A stretch of 64,000 bases of DNA, from positions 434,001 to 498,000 of the forward strand of contig NZ_JAULSC010000001.1 in assembly GCF_030518195.1 (NCBI RefSeq), in the 5' to 3' direction. Below the pieces are notes generated by a model that worked only from the letters and a program-made list of their open reading frames with translations, did no database searches and was not told the DNA's origin. Shown here piece by piece: positions 8,268 to 20,566 of this stretch. Every line of letters starts with the position of its first letter. Positions within the stretch are counted from its first letter, which is position 1. This stretch comes from Nocardioides cremeus. GTDB lineage: Bacteria; Actinomycetota; Actinomycetes; Propionibacteriales; Nocardioidaceae. The position numbers and the translations under genes are program-made.

Positions 8268-8366
8268 GGGCCGGCTCGGCGCGAGATACGGGCCGGGTCA
8301 GCGCGAGGTTGGGGCCGGGTCAGCGGGAGGTCTGGGCCGGGTGGGCGGGAAGATCGGGCCGGGTCA
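8268..8366. repeat. 22-bp tandem repeat array B (4.5 units)
   Basis: Units start at 8268, 8290, 8312, 8334 and 8356 with an exact 22-base period. The consensus is GGGCCGGGTCAGCGCG plus six looser bases of type A-R-R-T-Y-Y. The fifth unit is partial and runs into TCA 8364-8366, the reverse complement of the isochorismate synthase stop. Read from that gene, the array therefore begins at the stop codon (TGACCCGGCCC), as array A does for its own gene. Confidence 0.9.
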
Positions 8367-9650
8367 GGTGGCGAGGGAGTCGCGCACCGGCACGAACTTG
8401 GCCTGGGCCTCGGCCAGCTCGGCCTCGGGGTCGGAGTCGGCGACGATGCCGCAGCCGGCGAAGAGCCGCACGCTGGGTCCGTCGACGGTGCCCGAGCGCA
8501 GGGCGATGCCCCACTCGCCGTCGCCGCTGGCGTCCATCCAGCCCACGGGCCCGGCGTAGCGGCCGCGGTCCATCCGCTCGATCTCGGTGATCAGCGCGGT
8601 CGCCTCGGGGGTGGGGGTGCCGCCGACGGCTGCGGAGGGGTGCAGCGCCGCGGCGAGGTCGAGGGAGGAGACGGTCTGGGCGTCGTGGACGACCCCGGCG
8701 ACGTCGGTGGCCAGGTGCATCACGTTGGGCAGGTGCAGCACGAACGGCGCCTCGGGCACGTTCATCGACGAGCAGTGCGGCTCGAGCGCGTCGGCGACCG
8801 AGCGCACGGCGTACTCGTGCTCCTCGAGGTCCTTCGACGACCGCGCCAGGGTGGCGGCCAGCGCCAGGTCGCGCTCGTCGTCGCCGGTGCGGCGGATGGT
8901 GCCGGCCAGCACCCGCGAGGTCACCAGCCCGCGCTCGCGGCGCACCAGCATCTCGGGGGTGGCGCCGAACATGCCGTCGACGTGGAACGTCCAGCACATC
9001 GGGTACGCCGCCGCGAGACGCTGCAGCGGCCACCGGACGTCGACGTCCTCGTCGGCGGTGGCCACCAGGTCGCGCGCCAGCACGACCTTCTCGAGGTCGG
9101 CGCCGCCGATGCGCGAGACGGCGTCGGCGACCGCCGACATCCACTCCTCGGAGTTCAGGGCGCCGTCGGCGAAGGTGATGCCGGCGGGCGCGTCGGGCGC
9201 GACGGCGGGGGACAGGCGCGGCTCGAGGTTCTCGAGGCTGCCCCGGCCCACGACGGTCATCCAGGCGCGGTCGCCACGGCGGCCCACGACGACCGAGGGC
9301 ACCTGCAGCACCGAGTCGCCGGGCTCGTCGGCGAAGGCGAACGTGCCGAAGCAGACCAGCCCGGTGCCGGGCTCCTCGACCTCGTCGCGCACCACCGAGC
9401 GGGCGGTGGTCTCCTCCCACCACTTGGCGGCGTCGCTGAAGCGGGCGGGCCCCGCGGTGCGCACCTGCGCGGCGCAGCCCCAGCCGACCAGGCCCTCGCC
9501 GCGGCGCAGCCAGCTGACCGGGTGGTCGGGCGGCAGCAGGTCGAGCAGCGAGCCCAGCGCGTCGAGCTCGGAGACGTCGACGGACACGGTGCGCGCCACC
9601 AGGGGAGCGTCGATGGCGCCCTGGGGTCCGGGGCTCGCGCTGGTCGTCAC
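8364..9650 (-). CDS. menF: Isochorismate synthase
   Basis: This 428-residue chorismate-binding enzyme converts chorismate to isochorismate, the entry step to menaquinone (or to catecholate siderophores if paired with entB/entA). Conserved C-terminal segments are [50 protein letters not shown] and the Mg2+-binding region [11 protein letters not shown]. Start GTG 9650 was chosen because the residues before it in the frame look non-coding and overlap the transpeptidase end region. The downstream menG and the complex I operon favour the menaquinone role. No siderophore genes are nearby, although a siderophore-interacting protein occurs 29 kb away, so an entC-type role is not excluded. Confidence 0.9.
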   Translation of the reverse strand: MTTSASPGPQGAIDAPLVARTVSVDVSELDALGSLLDLLPPDHPVSWLRRGEGLVGWGCAAQVRTAGPARFSDAAKWWEETTARSVVRDEVEEPGTGLVCFGTFAFADEPGDSVLQVPSVVVGRRGDRAWMTVVGRGSLENLEPRLSPAVAPDAPAGITFADGALNSEEWMSAVADAVSRIGGADLEKVVLARDLVATADEDVDVRWPLQRLAAAYPMCWTFHVDGMFGATPEMLVRRERGLVTSRVLAGTIRRTGDDERDLALAATLARSSKDLEEHEYAVRSVADALEPHCSSMNVPEAPFVLHLPNVMHLATDVAGVVHDAQTVSSLDLAAALHPSAAVGGTPTPEATALITEIERMDRGRYAGPVGWMDASGDGEWGIALRSGTVDGPSVRLFAGCGIVADSDPEAELAEAQAKFVPVRDSLAT

Positions 9651-9732
9651 GGGGTCGAGGGTACTCAGCGCACGGCCGCTCCCGGAGCCCGCGTGGGCGA
9701 CCTCACGGCCCGGGACCCGCACCGCAGCCCGG

Positions 9733-10632
9733 TCAGCTGCGGTGCACCACGACCCGGTCGCCGATCGAGACCTGGTCGTAGATCGCGGCGATCGCGGCGT
9801 GGTCGCGGATGTTGACGCAGCCGTGCGAGGCGCCGGCGTACCCCACGGCGGCGAAATCGGGGGAGTAGTGCACGGCCTGGCCGCCGGAGAAGAACATCGC
9901 GAACGGCATCGAGGTGTCGTAGAGGCTCGAGACGTGGTCGCGGCTCATCCGCTGCACCGTGAACAGCCCCTCGCGGGTCGGCGTCGTGGCGCCGCCGAAG
10001 CGGGCGTCGAGGGTGCTGCGCACCTGCCCGTCGACGACGAACGACAGCGTGGCGGTGGTCTTGTCGACGCACAACGCGGTGCCGACCAGGCAGCGCGGGT
10101 CGAGGGTGGCCGGCGCCGCGGCCACGACCCGCTCGGGGTGCAGCTCGTCGGTCGTGGGCTCGCGGGTCATCGCCAGCAACCGGTCGAGGGTGCGCCGGTC
10201 GACCTCGCCGGTCACCGGGACCTCGCGCTTGGCCTGGAAGCCGCGCACCGAGGCCGCGGTCACTTCGCCGTAGAAGCCGGTGACGCCGGCGGAGAACCAG
10301 CCGATCTGGGCCAGCCGGGCCTGCAGGTCGCGCACGTCCTCGCCCTCGCCGCCGGGGCCGAGCAGCGTCGGGCCCGGCACCATCGCCGGCTCGATCGGGG
10401 CCGGGGCGGGCGCCACCGGCTGCCGGGCGGGGCGCGCCGGGCGCGCGGGCCGCTCGGGCTGCTCGGTGACGTCGCGGCGCGACGGCGCGGGCTGGGCCAC
10501 GGCCGGAGCCCCCTGGGTCGAGGGCTCCGCGCCGCCGGCCCAGCGCTCCTGGGCCAGCCCGGCGCCGTACGCCGTCGCGGGCAGCAGCAGCACGAGCGCG
10601 ACGAGGATCGCGAGGCGGGTGGGGTGCGTCAT
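9733..10632 (-). CDS. L,D-transpeptidase with peptidoglycan-binding domain
   Basis: The 299-residue exported protein crosslinks peptidoglycan or attaches proteins to it. An N-terminal signal/anchor helix (residues ~6-24) precedes a proline-rich linker (~40-75). A peptidoglycan-binding_1 domain follows (~90-155, [14 protein letters not shown] and [17 protein letters not shown]). The YkuD catalytic domain ends with SHGCVNIRD (His270, Cys272). ATG 10632 starts the signal peptide and an AGGGG-type ribosome site lies upstream on the minus strand. It is divergent from menG and transcribed alone. The YkuD motif differs from the usual SHGCVRM by Asn-Ile, as is common in actinobacteria. Confidence 0.9.
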   Translation of the reverse strand: MTHPTRLAILVALVLLLPATAYGAGLAQERWAGGAEPSTQGAPAVAQPAPSRRDVTEQPERPARPARPARQPVAPAPAPIEPAMVPGPTLLGPGGEGEDVRDLQARLAQIGWFSAGVTGFYGEVTAASVRGFQAKREVPVTGEVDRRTLDRLLAMTREPTTDELHPERVVAAAPATLDPRCLVGTALCVDKTTATLSFVVDGQVRSTLDARFGGATTPTREGLFTVQRMSRDHVSSLYDTSMPFAMFFSGGQAVHYSPDFAAVGYAGASHGCVNIRDHAAIAAIYDQVSIGDRVVVHRS

Positions 10633-10758
10633 GAGGGGTCCTTCCGGGTGCAGCGGGCCGCGCGGGCGGTGGTGGTGACACCAGGGAGACGCACGAGCGG
10701 GGCGGAAGGTTGCGTCCCGCCCGCGAGCGTCCTCGTCGGGGGCCTCTACGCTGCGACC

Positions 10759-11448
10759 GTGGCCCGAGCAGACCTGGACAAGCAGCCGACCGACGTACGA
10801 CGCATGTTCGACGCCGTCGCGAAGCGCTACGACGTGACCAACGACGTGCTCTCCCTGGGCCAGGACCGCCGCTGGCGCACCGAGGTGCTCGAGGCCGTGG
10901 CCCCGGTCCCCGGCGAGCGGGTGCTCGACCTGGCCGCCGGCACCGGCACCTCCAGCGCGCCGTTCCACGACCGCGGCGCCACCGTGGTGCCCTGCGACTT
11001 CTCCCTGGGGATGCTGCGGGTGGGCAAGCAGGCGCGCCCGCACCTGCCCTTCACCGCCGGCGACGGCACCCGGCTGCCCTTCGCCGACGACACCTTCGAC
11101 GCGGTGACCATCTCCTTCGGCCTGCGCAACATCGTCGACCCCGCGGCCGGCCTGGCCGAGATGCGCCGGGTCACCCGCCCCGGCGGGCGCCTGGTGGTCT
11201 GCGAGTTCAGCCACCCGACCTGGTCGCCGTTCCGCACCCTGTACGTCGAGTACCTGATGCGCGCGCTGCCGCCGGTGGCCCGCGCCGTCTCGTCGGCCCC
11301 CGACGCCTACGTCTACCTGGCCGAGTCGATCCGCGCCTGGCCCGACCAGGCCGGGCTGGCCGACCTCGTGGCCGGGGCCGGCTGGAGCGGCGTGGAGTGG
11401 AAGAACCTCTCGGGCGGCATCGTCGCCCTGCACCGCGCCACCGCCTGA
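10759..11448 (+). CDS. menG: Demethylmenaquinone methyltransferase (MenG/UbiE)
   Basis: This 229-residue SAM-dependent enzyme performs the final C-methylation of demethylmenaquinone. [26 protein letters not shown] is the UbiE signature 1 region at residues ~15-40, [12 protein letters not shown] (~55-66) is the SAM site, and [21 protein letters not shown] (~115-135) is the second family signature. GTG 10759 gives the usual length of about 230. The gene lies 185 bases ahead of nuoA on the same strand. Many actinobacteria have a geranylgeranyl reductase between these two; here it is absent. Confidence 0.93.
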   Translation: MARADLDKQPTDVRRMFDAVAKRYDVTNDVLSLGQDRRWRTEVLEAVAPVPGERVLDLAAGTGTSSAPFHDRGATVVPCDFSLGMLRVGKQARPHLPFTAGDGTRLPFADDTFDAVTISFGLRNIVDPAAGLAEMRRVTRPGGRLVVCEFSHPTWSPFRTLYVEYLMRALPPVARAVSSAPDAYVYLAESIRAWPDQAGLADLVAGAGWSGVEWKNLSGGIVALHRATA

Positions 11449-11449
11449 A

Positions 11450-11473
11450 TTACGCAACGCCGACGTGCGTTAA
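11450..11473. promoter_or_regulatory. AT-edged imperfect palindrome in the menG-nuoA gap
   Basis: ACGCA at 11452-11456 and TGCGT at 11466-11470 are inverted arms, extended imperfectly by TTA on the left and TTAA on the right. This is the only AT-rich patch in the gap. It directly follows the menG stop and may be a weak terminator or a regulator site for nuo. I could not pick a convincing -35/-10 pair for nuoA; a good ribosome site (GTAGGAGGAAGG) precedes its ATG. Confidence 0.25.
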
Positions 11474-11633
11474 ATGCCCAGGTCAGGGCCCCGATCCCGG
11501 GCCCGAGCACGGCCCCACCCCCCGGGTCGCCACCCGTGCGGGGGAGTGGCAGACTGTGCCCCACGCCACTAGTGATTCGGTTCACAAGGTCACAACCCGG
11601 GCTGCGTGGCGCACGTAGGAGGAAGGGATCGCG

Positions 11634-11993
11634 ATGGAGCTCTACACCCCGGTGCTGGTGCTGGCCGCGCTGGCCGCCGGCTTCGCCATCTTCTCGGTGG
11701 GCGTCAGCACGCTCACCGGCCCCAAGCGCTACAACCGCGCCAAGCTCGACTCCTACGAGTGCGGCATCGACCCCACCCCGCAGCCCGTCGGCGGCGGCCG
11801 GGTGCCGGTGAAGTTCTACACGGTCGCGATGACCTTCATCATCTTCGACGTCGAGATCATGTTCCTGGTGCCGTGGGCGGTGCACTTCGACGCCCTGGGC
11901 GGCTTCGGGCTGCTCGCCGTCGTGCTGTTCCTGGTCAACATCACCGTCGCCTACGCCTACGAGTGGCGTCGCGGCGGGCTCGACTGGGACTGA
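11634..11993 (+). CDS. nuoA: NADH-quinone oxidoreductase subunit A
   Basis: This 119-residue membrane subunit of complex I opens the nuoA-N operon. It has three hydrophobic helices. YECGIDPTP (around residues 42-50) is the conserved loop exposed near the quinone channel in NuoA/ND3, and [20 protein letters not shown] is the hallmark second helix with its buried acidic residues. The ribosome site AGGAGGAAGG is strong. Complex I passes electrons from NADH to menaquinone while pumping protons. Confidence 0.95.
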   Translation: MELYTPVLVLAALAAGFAIFSVGVSTLTGPKRYNRAKLDSYECGIDPTPQPVGGGRVPVKFYTVAMTFIIFDVEIMFLVPWAVHFDALGGFGLLAVVLFLVNITVAYAYEWRRGGLDWD

Positions 11994-12022
11994 CCGGACC
12001 ACATCTGCGAAAGGACCCAGTC

Positions 12023-12577
12023 ATGGGTATCGAGGAGAAGCTCCCCAGCGGCGTCCTGCTGACGACCGTCGAGGGCGTGGCCGGCTACATGCGCAAGGCC
12101 TCGTTCTGGCCCGCCACCTTCGGCCTGGCCTGCTGCGCCATCGAGATGATGACCAGCGGCGGCCCGAAGTACGACATGGCCCGCTTCGGCATGGAGGTCT
12201 TCCGGGCCAGCCCCCGCCAGGCCGACCTGATGATCGTCGCGGGCCGGGTGAGCCAGAAGATGGCCCCGGTCCTGCGCCAGATCTACGACCAGATGGCCGA
12301 GCCCAAGTGGGTGCTGGCCATGGGTGTGTGCGCCAGCTCCGGCGGCATGTTCAACAACTACGCGATCGTCCAGGGCGTCGACCACGTCGTGCCCGTCGAC
12401 ATGTACCTGCCCGGCTGCCCGCCGCGCCCGGAGATGCTGATCGACGCGATCCTCAAGCTGCACGACCAGGTCCAGGCCACCAAGCTGGGCGCCAACCGCG
12501 CCGCCCAGATCGAGGAGCTCGAGAACGAGCGCCTCACCGCGCTGCCGACCTCCGACATGAAGGGCCTGCTGCGGTGA
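12023..12577 (+). CDS. nuoB: NADH-quinone oxidoreductase subunit B
   Basis: This 184-residue peripheral subunit carries the terminal [4Fe-4S] cluster N2, which reduces quinone. The ligands are visible as LACCAIEMM (the adjacent cysteines), [13 protein letters not shown] and PGCPPRPE. It lies 29 bases after nuoA, and its TGA overlaps the nuoC GTG by three bases within GTGA. The C-terminal tail of about 35 residues after the cluster domain is of normal actinobacterial length. Confidence 0.96.
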   Translation: MGIEEKLPSGVLLTTVEGVAGYMRKASFWPATFGLACCAIEMMTSGGPKYDMARFGMEVFRASPRQADLMIVAGRVSQKMAPVLRQIYDQMAEPKWVLAMGVCASSGGMFNNYAIVQGVDHVVPVDMYLPGCPPRPEMLIDAILKLHDQVQATKLGANRAAQIEELENERLTALPTSDMKGLLR

Positions 12578-13355
12578 GCGACGACGACAAGCGCGAGGTC
12601 GAGAAGGACGTGACCTCGGCCGAGCCCGAGGGTCCCGAGCAGACCCCCGGCCAGCCCGCCGTCGAGCAGTCGCCCGAGAACCTGCCGGCCGCGCCCGGCC
12701 AGGTCCACCAGGTCGGCACCCGCCACGGCATGTTCGGCGTGCGCGGCAGCGGCGACACCAGTGGCTACGGCGGCCTGGTCTCGGCCGTCACCTACCCCGC
12801 ACCGTCCCAGCGCCCCTACGGCGGCTGGTTCGACGAGGTCGCCGACGCCCTCGAGGCCGCCACCCGGGCCGCGGGTGTCGAGCAGGCCGTGGGCAGCGTG
12901 GTCGTGCACCGCGGCGAGATCACCTTCCACGTGCGCCGCGAGGACCTGCTCACCGTCGCGCGCGTGCTGCGCGACGACGAGGCGCTGCGCTTCGAGCTGT
13001 GCTCGAGCGTCAGCGGCGTGCACTACCCCGACGACACCGGTCGCGAGCTGCACGTGGTGATGCACCTGCTCTCGATGACCCACAACCGGCGGATCCGCGT
13101 CGAGGCCACGGCCCCCGACGCCGACCCGCACGTGCCCTCGGTCGTGTCGGTCTACCCGACCGCCGACTGGCACGAGCGCGAGGCCTACGACATGTTCGGC
13201 ATCGTCTTCGACGGCCACCCCTCGCTCACGCGCATCCTGATGCCCGACGACTGGCCGGGCCACCCCCAGCGCAAGGACTACCCGCTGGGTGGCATCCCCG
13301 TGGAGTACAAGGGCGGCACCGTGCCGCCTCCCGACCAGCGGAGGTCGTACAACTG

Positions 13356-13356
<1 letters not shown>
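12574..13356 (+). CDS. nuoC: NADH-quinone oxidoreductase subunit C
   Basis: This 260-residue subunit of the peripheral arm supports the N2 cluster and the NuoD interface. The 30-kDa-subunit signature is visible as [20 protein letters not shown] followed by [19 protein letters not shown] (residues ~200-245). The first ~50 residues are acidic, Glu/Pro-rich and probably disordered, an extension typical of actinobacteria. The frame starts at GTG 12574 inside the nuoB stop (GTGA) and ends at the nuoD start (TGATG), so it is translationally coupled on both sides. NuoC and NuoD are separate here, not fused as in enterobacteria. Confidence 0.95.
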
Positions 13357-14731
<1,375 letters not shown>

Positions 14732-14735
<4 letters not shown>

Positions 14736-15520
14736 CGCTGTCGCAGACCACCCTCGACGAGATGCGCGAGATCGCCGGGCGCTACCCCGAGGCCCGCTCC
14801 GGCCTGCTGCCGATGCTGCACCTGGTGCAGTCCACCGAGGGCCGGGTGACCCCCGAGGGCATCGAGGCCTGCGCCGAGATCCTCGACATCTCGGCCGCCG
14901 AGGTCAGCGGCGTGGCCACCTTCTACACGATGTACAAGCGCCGTCCGGTCGGCGATTACCACGTCGGGGTGTGCACCAACACCCTGTGCGCGGTGATGGG
15001 CGGCGACCAGATCTTCGAGCGGCTCAAGGACCACCTCGACGTCGGCAACGACGAGACCACCGAGGACGGCTCGATCACCCTCGAGCACGTCGAGTGCAAC
15101 GCGGCCTGCGACTACGCGCCGGTGATGATGGTCAACTGGGAGTTCATGGACAACATGACCCCGGAGTCGGCGGTCTCGCTGGTCGACGACCTGCGCGCCG
15201 GCAAGGAGGTCACCTCGACCCGCGGCCCGCGCCTGTGCACCTGGCGCGAGGCCGAGCGGGTGCTGGCCGGCTTCCCCGACGGTCGTGTCGACGAGGGTCC
15301 GGGCGCGGGCCCCGCCTCGCTGGTCGGCCTGCAGATCGCCCAGGAGCGCGGCTGGAGCGCCCCGGCCGTGAAGGCCTCCGGCGCCACCGGCACCGAGCCC
15401 ACCGGCGACGGCGCCCAGGCCGCGAGCCGCACCGACACCTCCGTGGAGGCCGAGTCGGCTGCGGTCGAGGCGGAGAGCGGCAGCGACGAGAGCGCAGCCG
15501 AGAAGAAGGAGGCGAACTGA
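14732..15520 (+). CDS. nuoE: NADH-quinone oxidoreductase subunit E
   Basis: This 262-residue thioredoxin-fold subunit holds the [2Fe-2S] cluster N1a. The four cysteine ligands are seen in CTNTLC (residues ~82-87) and CNAAC (~123-127). The family domain ends near residue 180. A tail of about 70 residues follows, rich in Ala, Glu, Ser and Thr and probably disordered. It makes the protein longer than the 160-180 residues of enterobacterial NuoE and is found in other actinobacteria. ATG 14732 overlaps the nuoD stop (ATGA). Confidence 0.95.
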
Positions 15521-15521
15521 C

Positions 15522-16832
15522 GTGGTCGACACCCTGACCCCCGTCCTCACCGCCAACTGGGGCGCCGAGCGCTCCTGGACCCTGGCGTCCTACGAGGAGC
15601 ACGGCGGCTACGCCGGTCTGCGCACCGCCCTGGGCATGGCCCCCGACGACGTGATCACCGCGGTCAAGGACTCCGGCCTGCGCGGTCGCGGCGGCGCGGG
15701 CTTCCCCACCGGCATGAAGTGGGGCTTCATCCCGCAGGACAACCCCAAGCCCAAGTACCTCGTCGTCAACGCCGACGAGTCCGAGCCGGGCACCTGCAAG
15801 GACATCCCGCTGATGATGGCCAGCCCGCACACGCTGGTCGAGGGCGTCATCATCAGCTCCTACGCCATCCGCGCCAACAAGGCGTTCATCTACATCCGCG
15901 GCGAGGTGCTCCACGTGATCCGCCGGGTGCAGGCGGCCGTGGCCGAGGCGTACGCCGCCGGCCACCTCGGCACCGACATCCACGGCAGCGGCTACGACCT
16001 CGACATCGTGGTGCACGCCGGTGCCGGCGCCTACATCTGTGGCGAGGAGACCGCGCTGCTCGAGGGCCTCGAGGGCCGGCGCGGCCAGCCGCGGCTGCGC
16101 CCGCCGTTCCCCGCGGTGGCCGGGCTCTACGCCAGCCCCACCGTGATCAACAACGTCGAGTCGATCGCCTCGGTGCCGGCCATCGTGGCCAACGGCGCCG
16201 ACTGGTTCGCCTCGATGGGCACCGAGAAGTCCAAGGGCTTCGGCATCTTCTCGCTCTCGGGCCACGTCACCCGGCCCGGGCAGTACGAGGCGCCGCTGGG
16301 CATCACGCTGCGCGAGCTCATCGACCTGGCCGGCGGCATGCGCGCCGGGCACGAGCTGAAGTTCTGGACCCCCGGCGGCTCCTCGACCCCGCTGCTGACC
16401 GCCGAGCACCTCGACCTGCCCCTCGACTTCGAGGGGATGGCCGCGGCCGGCACCATGCTCGGCACCCGCGCGCTTCAGCTCTTCGACGAGACCACCTGCG
16501 TGGTGCGCGCGGTGCTGCGCTGGACCGAGTTCTACAAGCACGAGTCGTGCGGCAAGTGCACCCCGTGCCGCGAGGGCACGTGGTGGCTGGTGCAGACCCT
16601 GGCCCGCCTGGAGAAGGGGGAGGGCCGCGAGGAGGACCTCGACCTGCTCCTCGACCAGTGCGACAACATCCTGGGCCGCTCGTTCTGCGCCCTCGGTGAC
16701 GGCGCGACCAGCCCGATCTCGAGCTCGATCAAGTTCTTCCGCGACGAGTACCTCGCCCACCTGACCCATGGCGGCTGCCCCTTCGACCCCGCAGCCTCCA
16801 CCGTCTTCGCCACCGCTGGAGCACAGGCATGA
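15522..16832 (+). CDS. nuoF: NADH-quinone oxidoreductase subunit F
   Basis: This 436-residue subunit binds NADH and FMN and holds [4Fe-4S] cluster N3, so it is the electron entry point of complex [14 protein letters not shown] (residues ~50-62) is the NADH/FMN glycine-rich site, ESEPGTCKD the FMN contact, and [12 protein letters not shown] plus the cysteine in [11 protein letters not shown] the N3 ligands (~343-385). GTG 15522 follows the nuoE stop by one base, with AAGGAGG upstream. NuoE, NuoF and the N-terminal part of NuoG together make the dehydrogenase tip. Confidence 0.97.
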   Translation: MVDTLTPVLTANWGAERSWTLASYEEHGGYAGLRTALGMAPDDVITAVKDSGLRGRGGAGFPTGMKWGFIPQDNPKPKYLVVNADESEPGTCKDIPLMMASPHTLVEGVIISSYAIRANKAFIYIRGEVLHVIRRVQAAVAEAYAAGHLGTDIHGSGYDLDIVVHAGAGAYICGEETALLEGLEGRRGQPRLRPPFPAVAGLYASPTVINNVESIASVPAIVANGADWFASMGTEKSKGFGIFSLSGHVTRPGQYEAPLGITLRELIDLAGGMRAGHELKFWTPGGSSTPLLTAEHLDLPLDFEGMAAAGTMLGTRALQLFDETTCVVRAVLRWTEFYKHESCGKCTPCREGTWWLVQTLARLEKGEGREEDLDLLLDQCDNILGRSFCALGDGATSPISSSIKFFRDEYLAHLTHGGCPFDPAASTVFATAGAQA

Positions 16833-19282
16833 CGACCACCCCCGCGACGACCACCGGCGCCGAGCGCGACGTCGATCTGGTCCAGGTGACCATCGACGGC
16901 ATCGAGGTCAGCGTCCCCAAGGACACCCTGGTGATCCGGGCCGCCGAGCAGGTCGGGGTGCAGATCCCGCGCTTCTGCGACCACCCGCTGCTCGAGCCGG
17001 TCGGCGCCTGCCGCCAGTGCCTGGTCGACGTCCCCGACGCCGGCAACGGGCGCGGCTTCCCCAAGCCGCAGGCCTCCTGCACCCTGCCGGTCGCGCCCGG
17101 CATGGTCGTCAACACCCAGGCCACCAGCGAGGCCGCCGACAAGGCCCAGCAGGGCGTGATGGAGTTCCTGCTGGTCAACCACCCGCTCGACTGCCCGGTC
17201 TGCGACAAGGGCGGCGAGTGCCCGCTGCAGAACCAGGCGATGTCCAACGGACGCGGCGAGTCGCGCTTCACCGCCTCCGGCGGCGTGAAGCGGACCTTCC
17301 CCAAGCCGATCAACCTCTCCCCGCAGGTGCTGCTCGACCGTGAGCGCTGCATCGTGTGCCAGCGCTGCACCCGCTTCGCCGAGGAGATCGCCGGCGACCC
17401 GTTCATCGCGCTGGTCGAGCGGGGCGCGCAGCAGCAGATCGGCATCGCCGAGTCGGCTCCGTTCCTGTCCTACTTCTCCGGCAACACCATCCAGATCTGC
17501 CCCGTCGGCGCGCTGACCTCGGAGTCCTACCGCTTCCGCTCGCGCCCCTTCGACCTGGTCTCCACCCCCAGCGTCGCCGAGCACGACGCCTGCGGCTCCG
17601 CGATCCGCGTCGACCACCGCCGCGGCAAGGTGATGCGCCGCCTGGCCGGCAACGACCCCGAGGTCAACGAGGAGTGGATCACCGACAAGGACCGCTTCGC
17701 CTTCACCTACGCCGCCCTCGAGGACCGGCTGGGCTACCCGCAGGTGCGCGACCGGGTCGAGGACGGCGGCGACGGCTCGCTGCGCCCCGCCTCGTGGCCC
17801 GAGGCCTTCGCCGTGGCCGCCCGTGGCCTCGCCGCCGCGGGCGCCTCCGCGGTGCTCACCGGTGGCCGGATCAGCACCGAGGACGCCTACGCCTACGCCA
17901 AGCTGGCCCGGGTCTCGCTCGGCACCAACGACATCGACTTCCGGGCCCGCCCGCACTCCGCGGAGGAGGAGCAGTTCCTCGCCGCCCACGTCGCGCTGGG
18001 CACCCCCGGCGCCGGGGCGGTCACCTACGCCGACCTGGAGTCCGCGGCCACCGTGGTGCTGGCCGGCCTGGAGCCCGAGGACGAGGCGGGCGCGGTGTTC
18101 CTGCGCCTGCGTCGCGCCGCCCGCCACGGCACCCGCGTGCTCGCGGTGGCGCCGTACCTGACCCGCGGGCTGGGCAAGCTCTCCGCGCACCTGGTGCCCA
18201 CCGCGCCCGGCGCCGAGGCCGACGCCCTGGCGGCGATGGTCGAGCACGCCGAGCACGGGGTCGACGCGACCACGGTCGTGCTGGTCGGCGAGCGCCTGGC
18301 GACCTCGCCCGGCGCGCTGACCGCGGCCGCCGACCTGGCCGCGCGCACCGGCGCCCGGCTGGCCTGGGTGCCTCGCCGCGCCGGTGACCGCGGGGCCGTC
18401 GAGGCCGGCTGCCTGCCCGGCCTGCTGCCCGGTGGCCGCCCGGTCTCCGACGCCACCGCCCGGGTCGATGCCGCCGCCTCGTGGGGCGTCGCCTCGCTGC
18501 CCGAGCAGCCCGGCCGCGACGCCGACGCGATCGTCGCCGCGCTCGTCGCCGGCGAGGTCCGCGGCCTGGTCGTCGGGGGAGTCGACCCCGCCGACACCAC
18601 CGACCCGGCCGCCACCCGGGCCGCTCTCGAGGCCGCCTCCTTCGTGGTCGCCCTCGACCTGCGCGAGACCGAGGTGACCCGCGTCGCCGACGTGGTCTTC
18701 CCGGTCGCCGCGGCCGTCGAGAAGGCCGGCACGTTCATCAACTGGGAGGGCCGAACGCGTCCCTTCGAGGCGGTGCTGCCCAGCCCCTCGGCCCTGCCCG
18801 ACCTGCGGGTCCTCGCCGGCATCTCCGAGGAGCTGGCTGCGGCCGGCCACGGCGCCGCCCTGGGCTTCCGCACCGTCGACGAGGCCCGCGCCGAGATGAG
18901 CGACCTCGGTGCCTGGGACGGCGATCGCCCCGCCATGCGGGCGGCCGGCGCGACCGGTGCCGCCTCCGGCGAGGGCCTGGCGCTCTCCACCTGGAAGCAG
19001 CTCGTCGACGACGGCGTCATGCAGGCCGGCGACAAGCACTACGCCGCCACGGCCCGCCCCGCCGTGGCCCGCGTGAGCCCCGCGACGTACGCCGCCGCCT
19101 CGCTCTCGGGCGAGCACGTCACCGTCGTGGGCGACCGCGGCGAGCTGACCCTGCCCGTCGAGCAGGTGCCCGGCATGGTCGACGACGTCGTCTGGGTGCC
19201 GATGGCCTCCTTCGGGACCTCCGTCCTCGAACGCCTGGCCTCGCCGGGCAGCCGCGTGCGCCTGAAGGGAGCCTCGCTGTGA
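16829..19282 (+). CDS. nuoG: NADH-quinone oxidoreductase subunit G
   Basis: This 817-residue iron-sulfur subunit forms the wire of the peripheral arm. In order: a ferredoxin-like [2Fe-2S] domain ([16 protein letters not shown], residues ~50-66), the His/Cys cluster segment [17 protein letters not shown] (~118-134), two [4Fe-4S] motifs (CIVCQRC and ICPVGALTS, ~175-230), then a long molybdopterin-oxidoreductase-like domain without an active cofactor site, as is normal. The remote part lacks obvious extra cluster motifs. ATG 16829 overlaps the nuoF stop (ATGA), and its TGA overlaps the nuoH GTG. Confidence 0.96.
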   Translation: MTTTPATTTGAERDVDLVQVTIDGIEVSVPKDTLVIRAAEQVGVQIPRFCDHPLLEPVGACRQCLVDVPDAGNGRGFPKPQASCTLPVAPGMVVNTQATSEAADKAQQGVMEFLLVNHPLDCPVCDKGGECPLQNQAMSNGRGESRFTASGGVKRTFPKPINLSPQVLLDRERCIVCQRCTRFAEEIAGDPFIALVERGAQQQIGIAESAPFLSYFSGNTIQICPVGALTSESYRFRSRPFDLVSTPSVAEHDACGSAIRVDHRRGKVMRRLAGNDPEVNEEWITDKDRFAFTYAALEDRLGYPQVRDRVEDGGDGSLRPASWPEAFAVAARGLAAAGASAVLTGGRISTEDAYAYAKLARVSLGTNDIDFRARPHSAEEEQFLAAHVALGTPGAGAVTYADLESAATVVLAGLEPEDEAGAVFLRLRRAARHGTRVLAVAPYLTRGLGKLSAHLVPTAPGAEADALAAMVEHAEHGVDATTVVLVGERLATSPGALTAAADLAARTGARLAWVPRRAGDRGAVEAGCLPGLLPGGRPVSDATARVDAAASWGVASLPEQPGRDADAIVAALVAGEVRGLVVGGVDPADTTDPAATRAALEAASFVVALDLRETEVTRVADVVFPVAAAVEKAGTFINWEGRTRPFEAVLPSPSALPDLRVLAGISEELAAAGHGAALGFRTVDEARAEMSDLGAWDGDRPAMRAAGATGAASGEGLALSTWKQLVDDGVMQAGDKHYAATARPAVARVSPATYAAASLSGEHVTVVGDRGELTLPVEQVPGMVDDVVWVPMASFGTSVLERLASPGSRVRLKGASL

Positions 19283-20565
19283 ACGAACTGCCCCTCTTCG
19301 GCCAGGACGTCTGGTGGCTGGTGCTGGTCAAGGCCGTGCTCATCTTCGTCGTCCTCGTGCTGCTGACGCTGTTCAACATCTGGTGGGAGCGGCGCGTCGT
19401 GGCGCGCATGCAGCACCGCATCGGCCCCAACGTGCACGGCCCCTTCGGCCTGCTGCAGTCGCTGGCCGACGGCGTGAAGCTGGCGCTGAAGGAGGACATC
19501 ATCCCCAAGGCGGCCGACAAGGTCGTCTTCGTCCTCGCCCCGGTGCTGGTGGTGATCCCGGCCTTCGTGACCTTCTCGGTGATCCCCTTCGGACCCGAGG
19601 TGACGATGTTCGGCGAGCGCACCCCGCTGCAGCTGACCGACATGCCGGTGGCGGTGCTCTTCGTGATGGCGATCGCCTCGATCGGCATCTACGGCATCGT
19701 GCTCGGCGGCTGGTCCAGCGGGTCGACGTACTCGCTGCTGGGCGGGCTGCGCTCGAGCGCGCAGATGATCTCCTACGAGGTCGCGATGGGCCTGGCCCTG
19801 GTCGCGGTCTTCCTCTACGCCGGCTCGCTGTCGACCTCCGAGATCGTCGCCGCCCAGGAGGACTGGTGGTTCGGCGCGATCCTCTTCCCCTCCTTCGTGA
19901 TCTACGTGATCTCGATGATCGGCGAGACCAACCGCGCCCCCTTCGACCTCCCCGAGGCCGAGGGCGAGCTGGTGGGCGGCTTCCACACCGAGTACTCCTC
20001 GCTGAAGTTCGCGCTGTTCTTCCTCGGCGAGTACATCAACATGGCGACCGTCTCGGCGCTGGCCACGACGCTGTTCCTCGGCGGCTGGCGCGCCCCGTTC
20101 TGGATCGACGAGATCTGGGCCGGCGCCAACGAGGGCTACGTGCCGCTGATCTGGTTCTTCGGCAAGATGCTGCTCTTCATCTTCTTCTTCATCTGGCTGC
20201 GCGGCACCCTGCCCCGGATGCGCTACGACCAGTTCATGGACCTGGGCTGGAAGGTGCTGATCCCGGCCGCGCTGGTCTGGGTCGTCCTGGTCGCCACCAT
20301 GCGCTACGTCTCCACCGCCTACGAGCTGGGCACCCAGGAGATCCTGATCGGTGGCGGCGTGCTGCTGGCGCTGATCCTGCTGTGGGGCTTCTTCGGGCCC
20401 GAGGAGACCGGCGAGCCGGTCGAGGACATCCACACCGCACCCACCGGCGCCTACCCCGTCCCGCCGATGCCGAGCGGAGGTGCCCAGCGCGGCGCCGCCG
20501 CCCCGCTCACGTTCCCGTCCCGCACGCAGGCCACCGTGACCCACGGTGCCTCCGAGGAGAGCTGA
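19279..20565 (+). CDS. nuoH: NADH-quinone oxidoreductase subunit H
   Basis: This 428-residue membrane subunit joins the membrane and peripheral arms and lines the quinone tunnel. Eight helices are visible. [22 protein letters not shown], the first cytosolic loop, and [27 protein letters not shown], the acidic E-channel loop, are the two ND1 signatures. A hydrophilic C-terminal tail of about 45 residues (Pro/Gly/Ala-rich) exceeds the ~325-residue enterobacterial form. GTG 19279 overlaps the nuoG stop (GTGA). Confidence 0.96.
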   Translation: MNELPLFGQDVWWLVLVKAVLIFVVLVLLTLFNIWWERRVVARMQHRIGPNVHGPFGLLQSLADGVKLALKEDIIPKAADKVVFVLAPVLVVIPAFVTFSVIPFGPEVTMFGERTPLQLTDMPVAVLFVMAIASIGIYGIVLGGWSSGSTYSLLGGLRSSAQMISYEVAMGLALVAVFLYAGSLSTSEIVAAQEDWWFGAILFPSFVIYVISMIGETNRAPFDLPEAEGELVGGFHTEYSSLKFALFFLGEYINMATVSALATTLFLGGWRAPFWIDEIWAGANEGYVPLIWFFGKMLLFIFFFIWLRGTLPRMRYDQFMDLGWKVLIPAALVWVVLVATMRYVSTAYELGTQEILIGGGVLLALILLWGFFGPEETGEPVEDIHTAPTGAYPVPPMPSGGAQRGAAAPLTFPSRTQATVTHGASEES

Positions 20566-20566
20566 C

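Noticed and set aside
8268..8366. Tandem repeats considered as a CRISPR array
   Set aside because: The units abut with no unique spacers, are only 22 bases long and vary in sequence, and no cas gene is present.
16532..19117. An 861-codon minus-strand open frame opposite nuoF/nuoG
   Set aside because: It has no recognisable motif and a Gly/Arg/Val/Gln-rich composition, and it lies antisense to highly conserved complex I genes.
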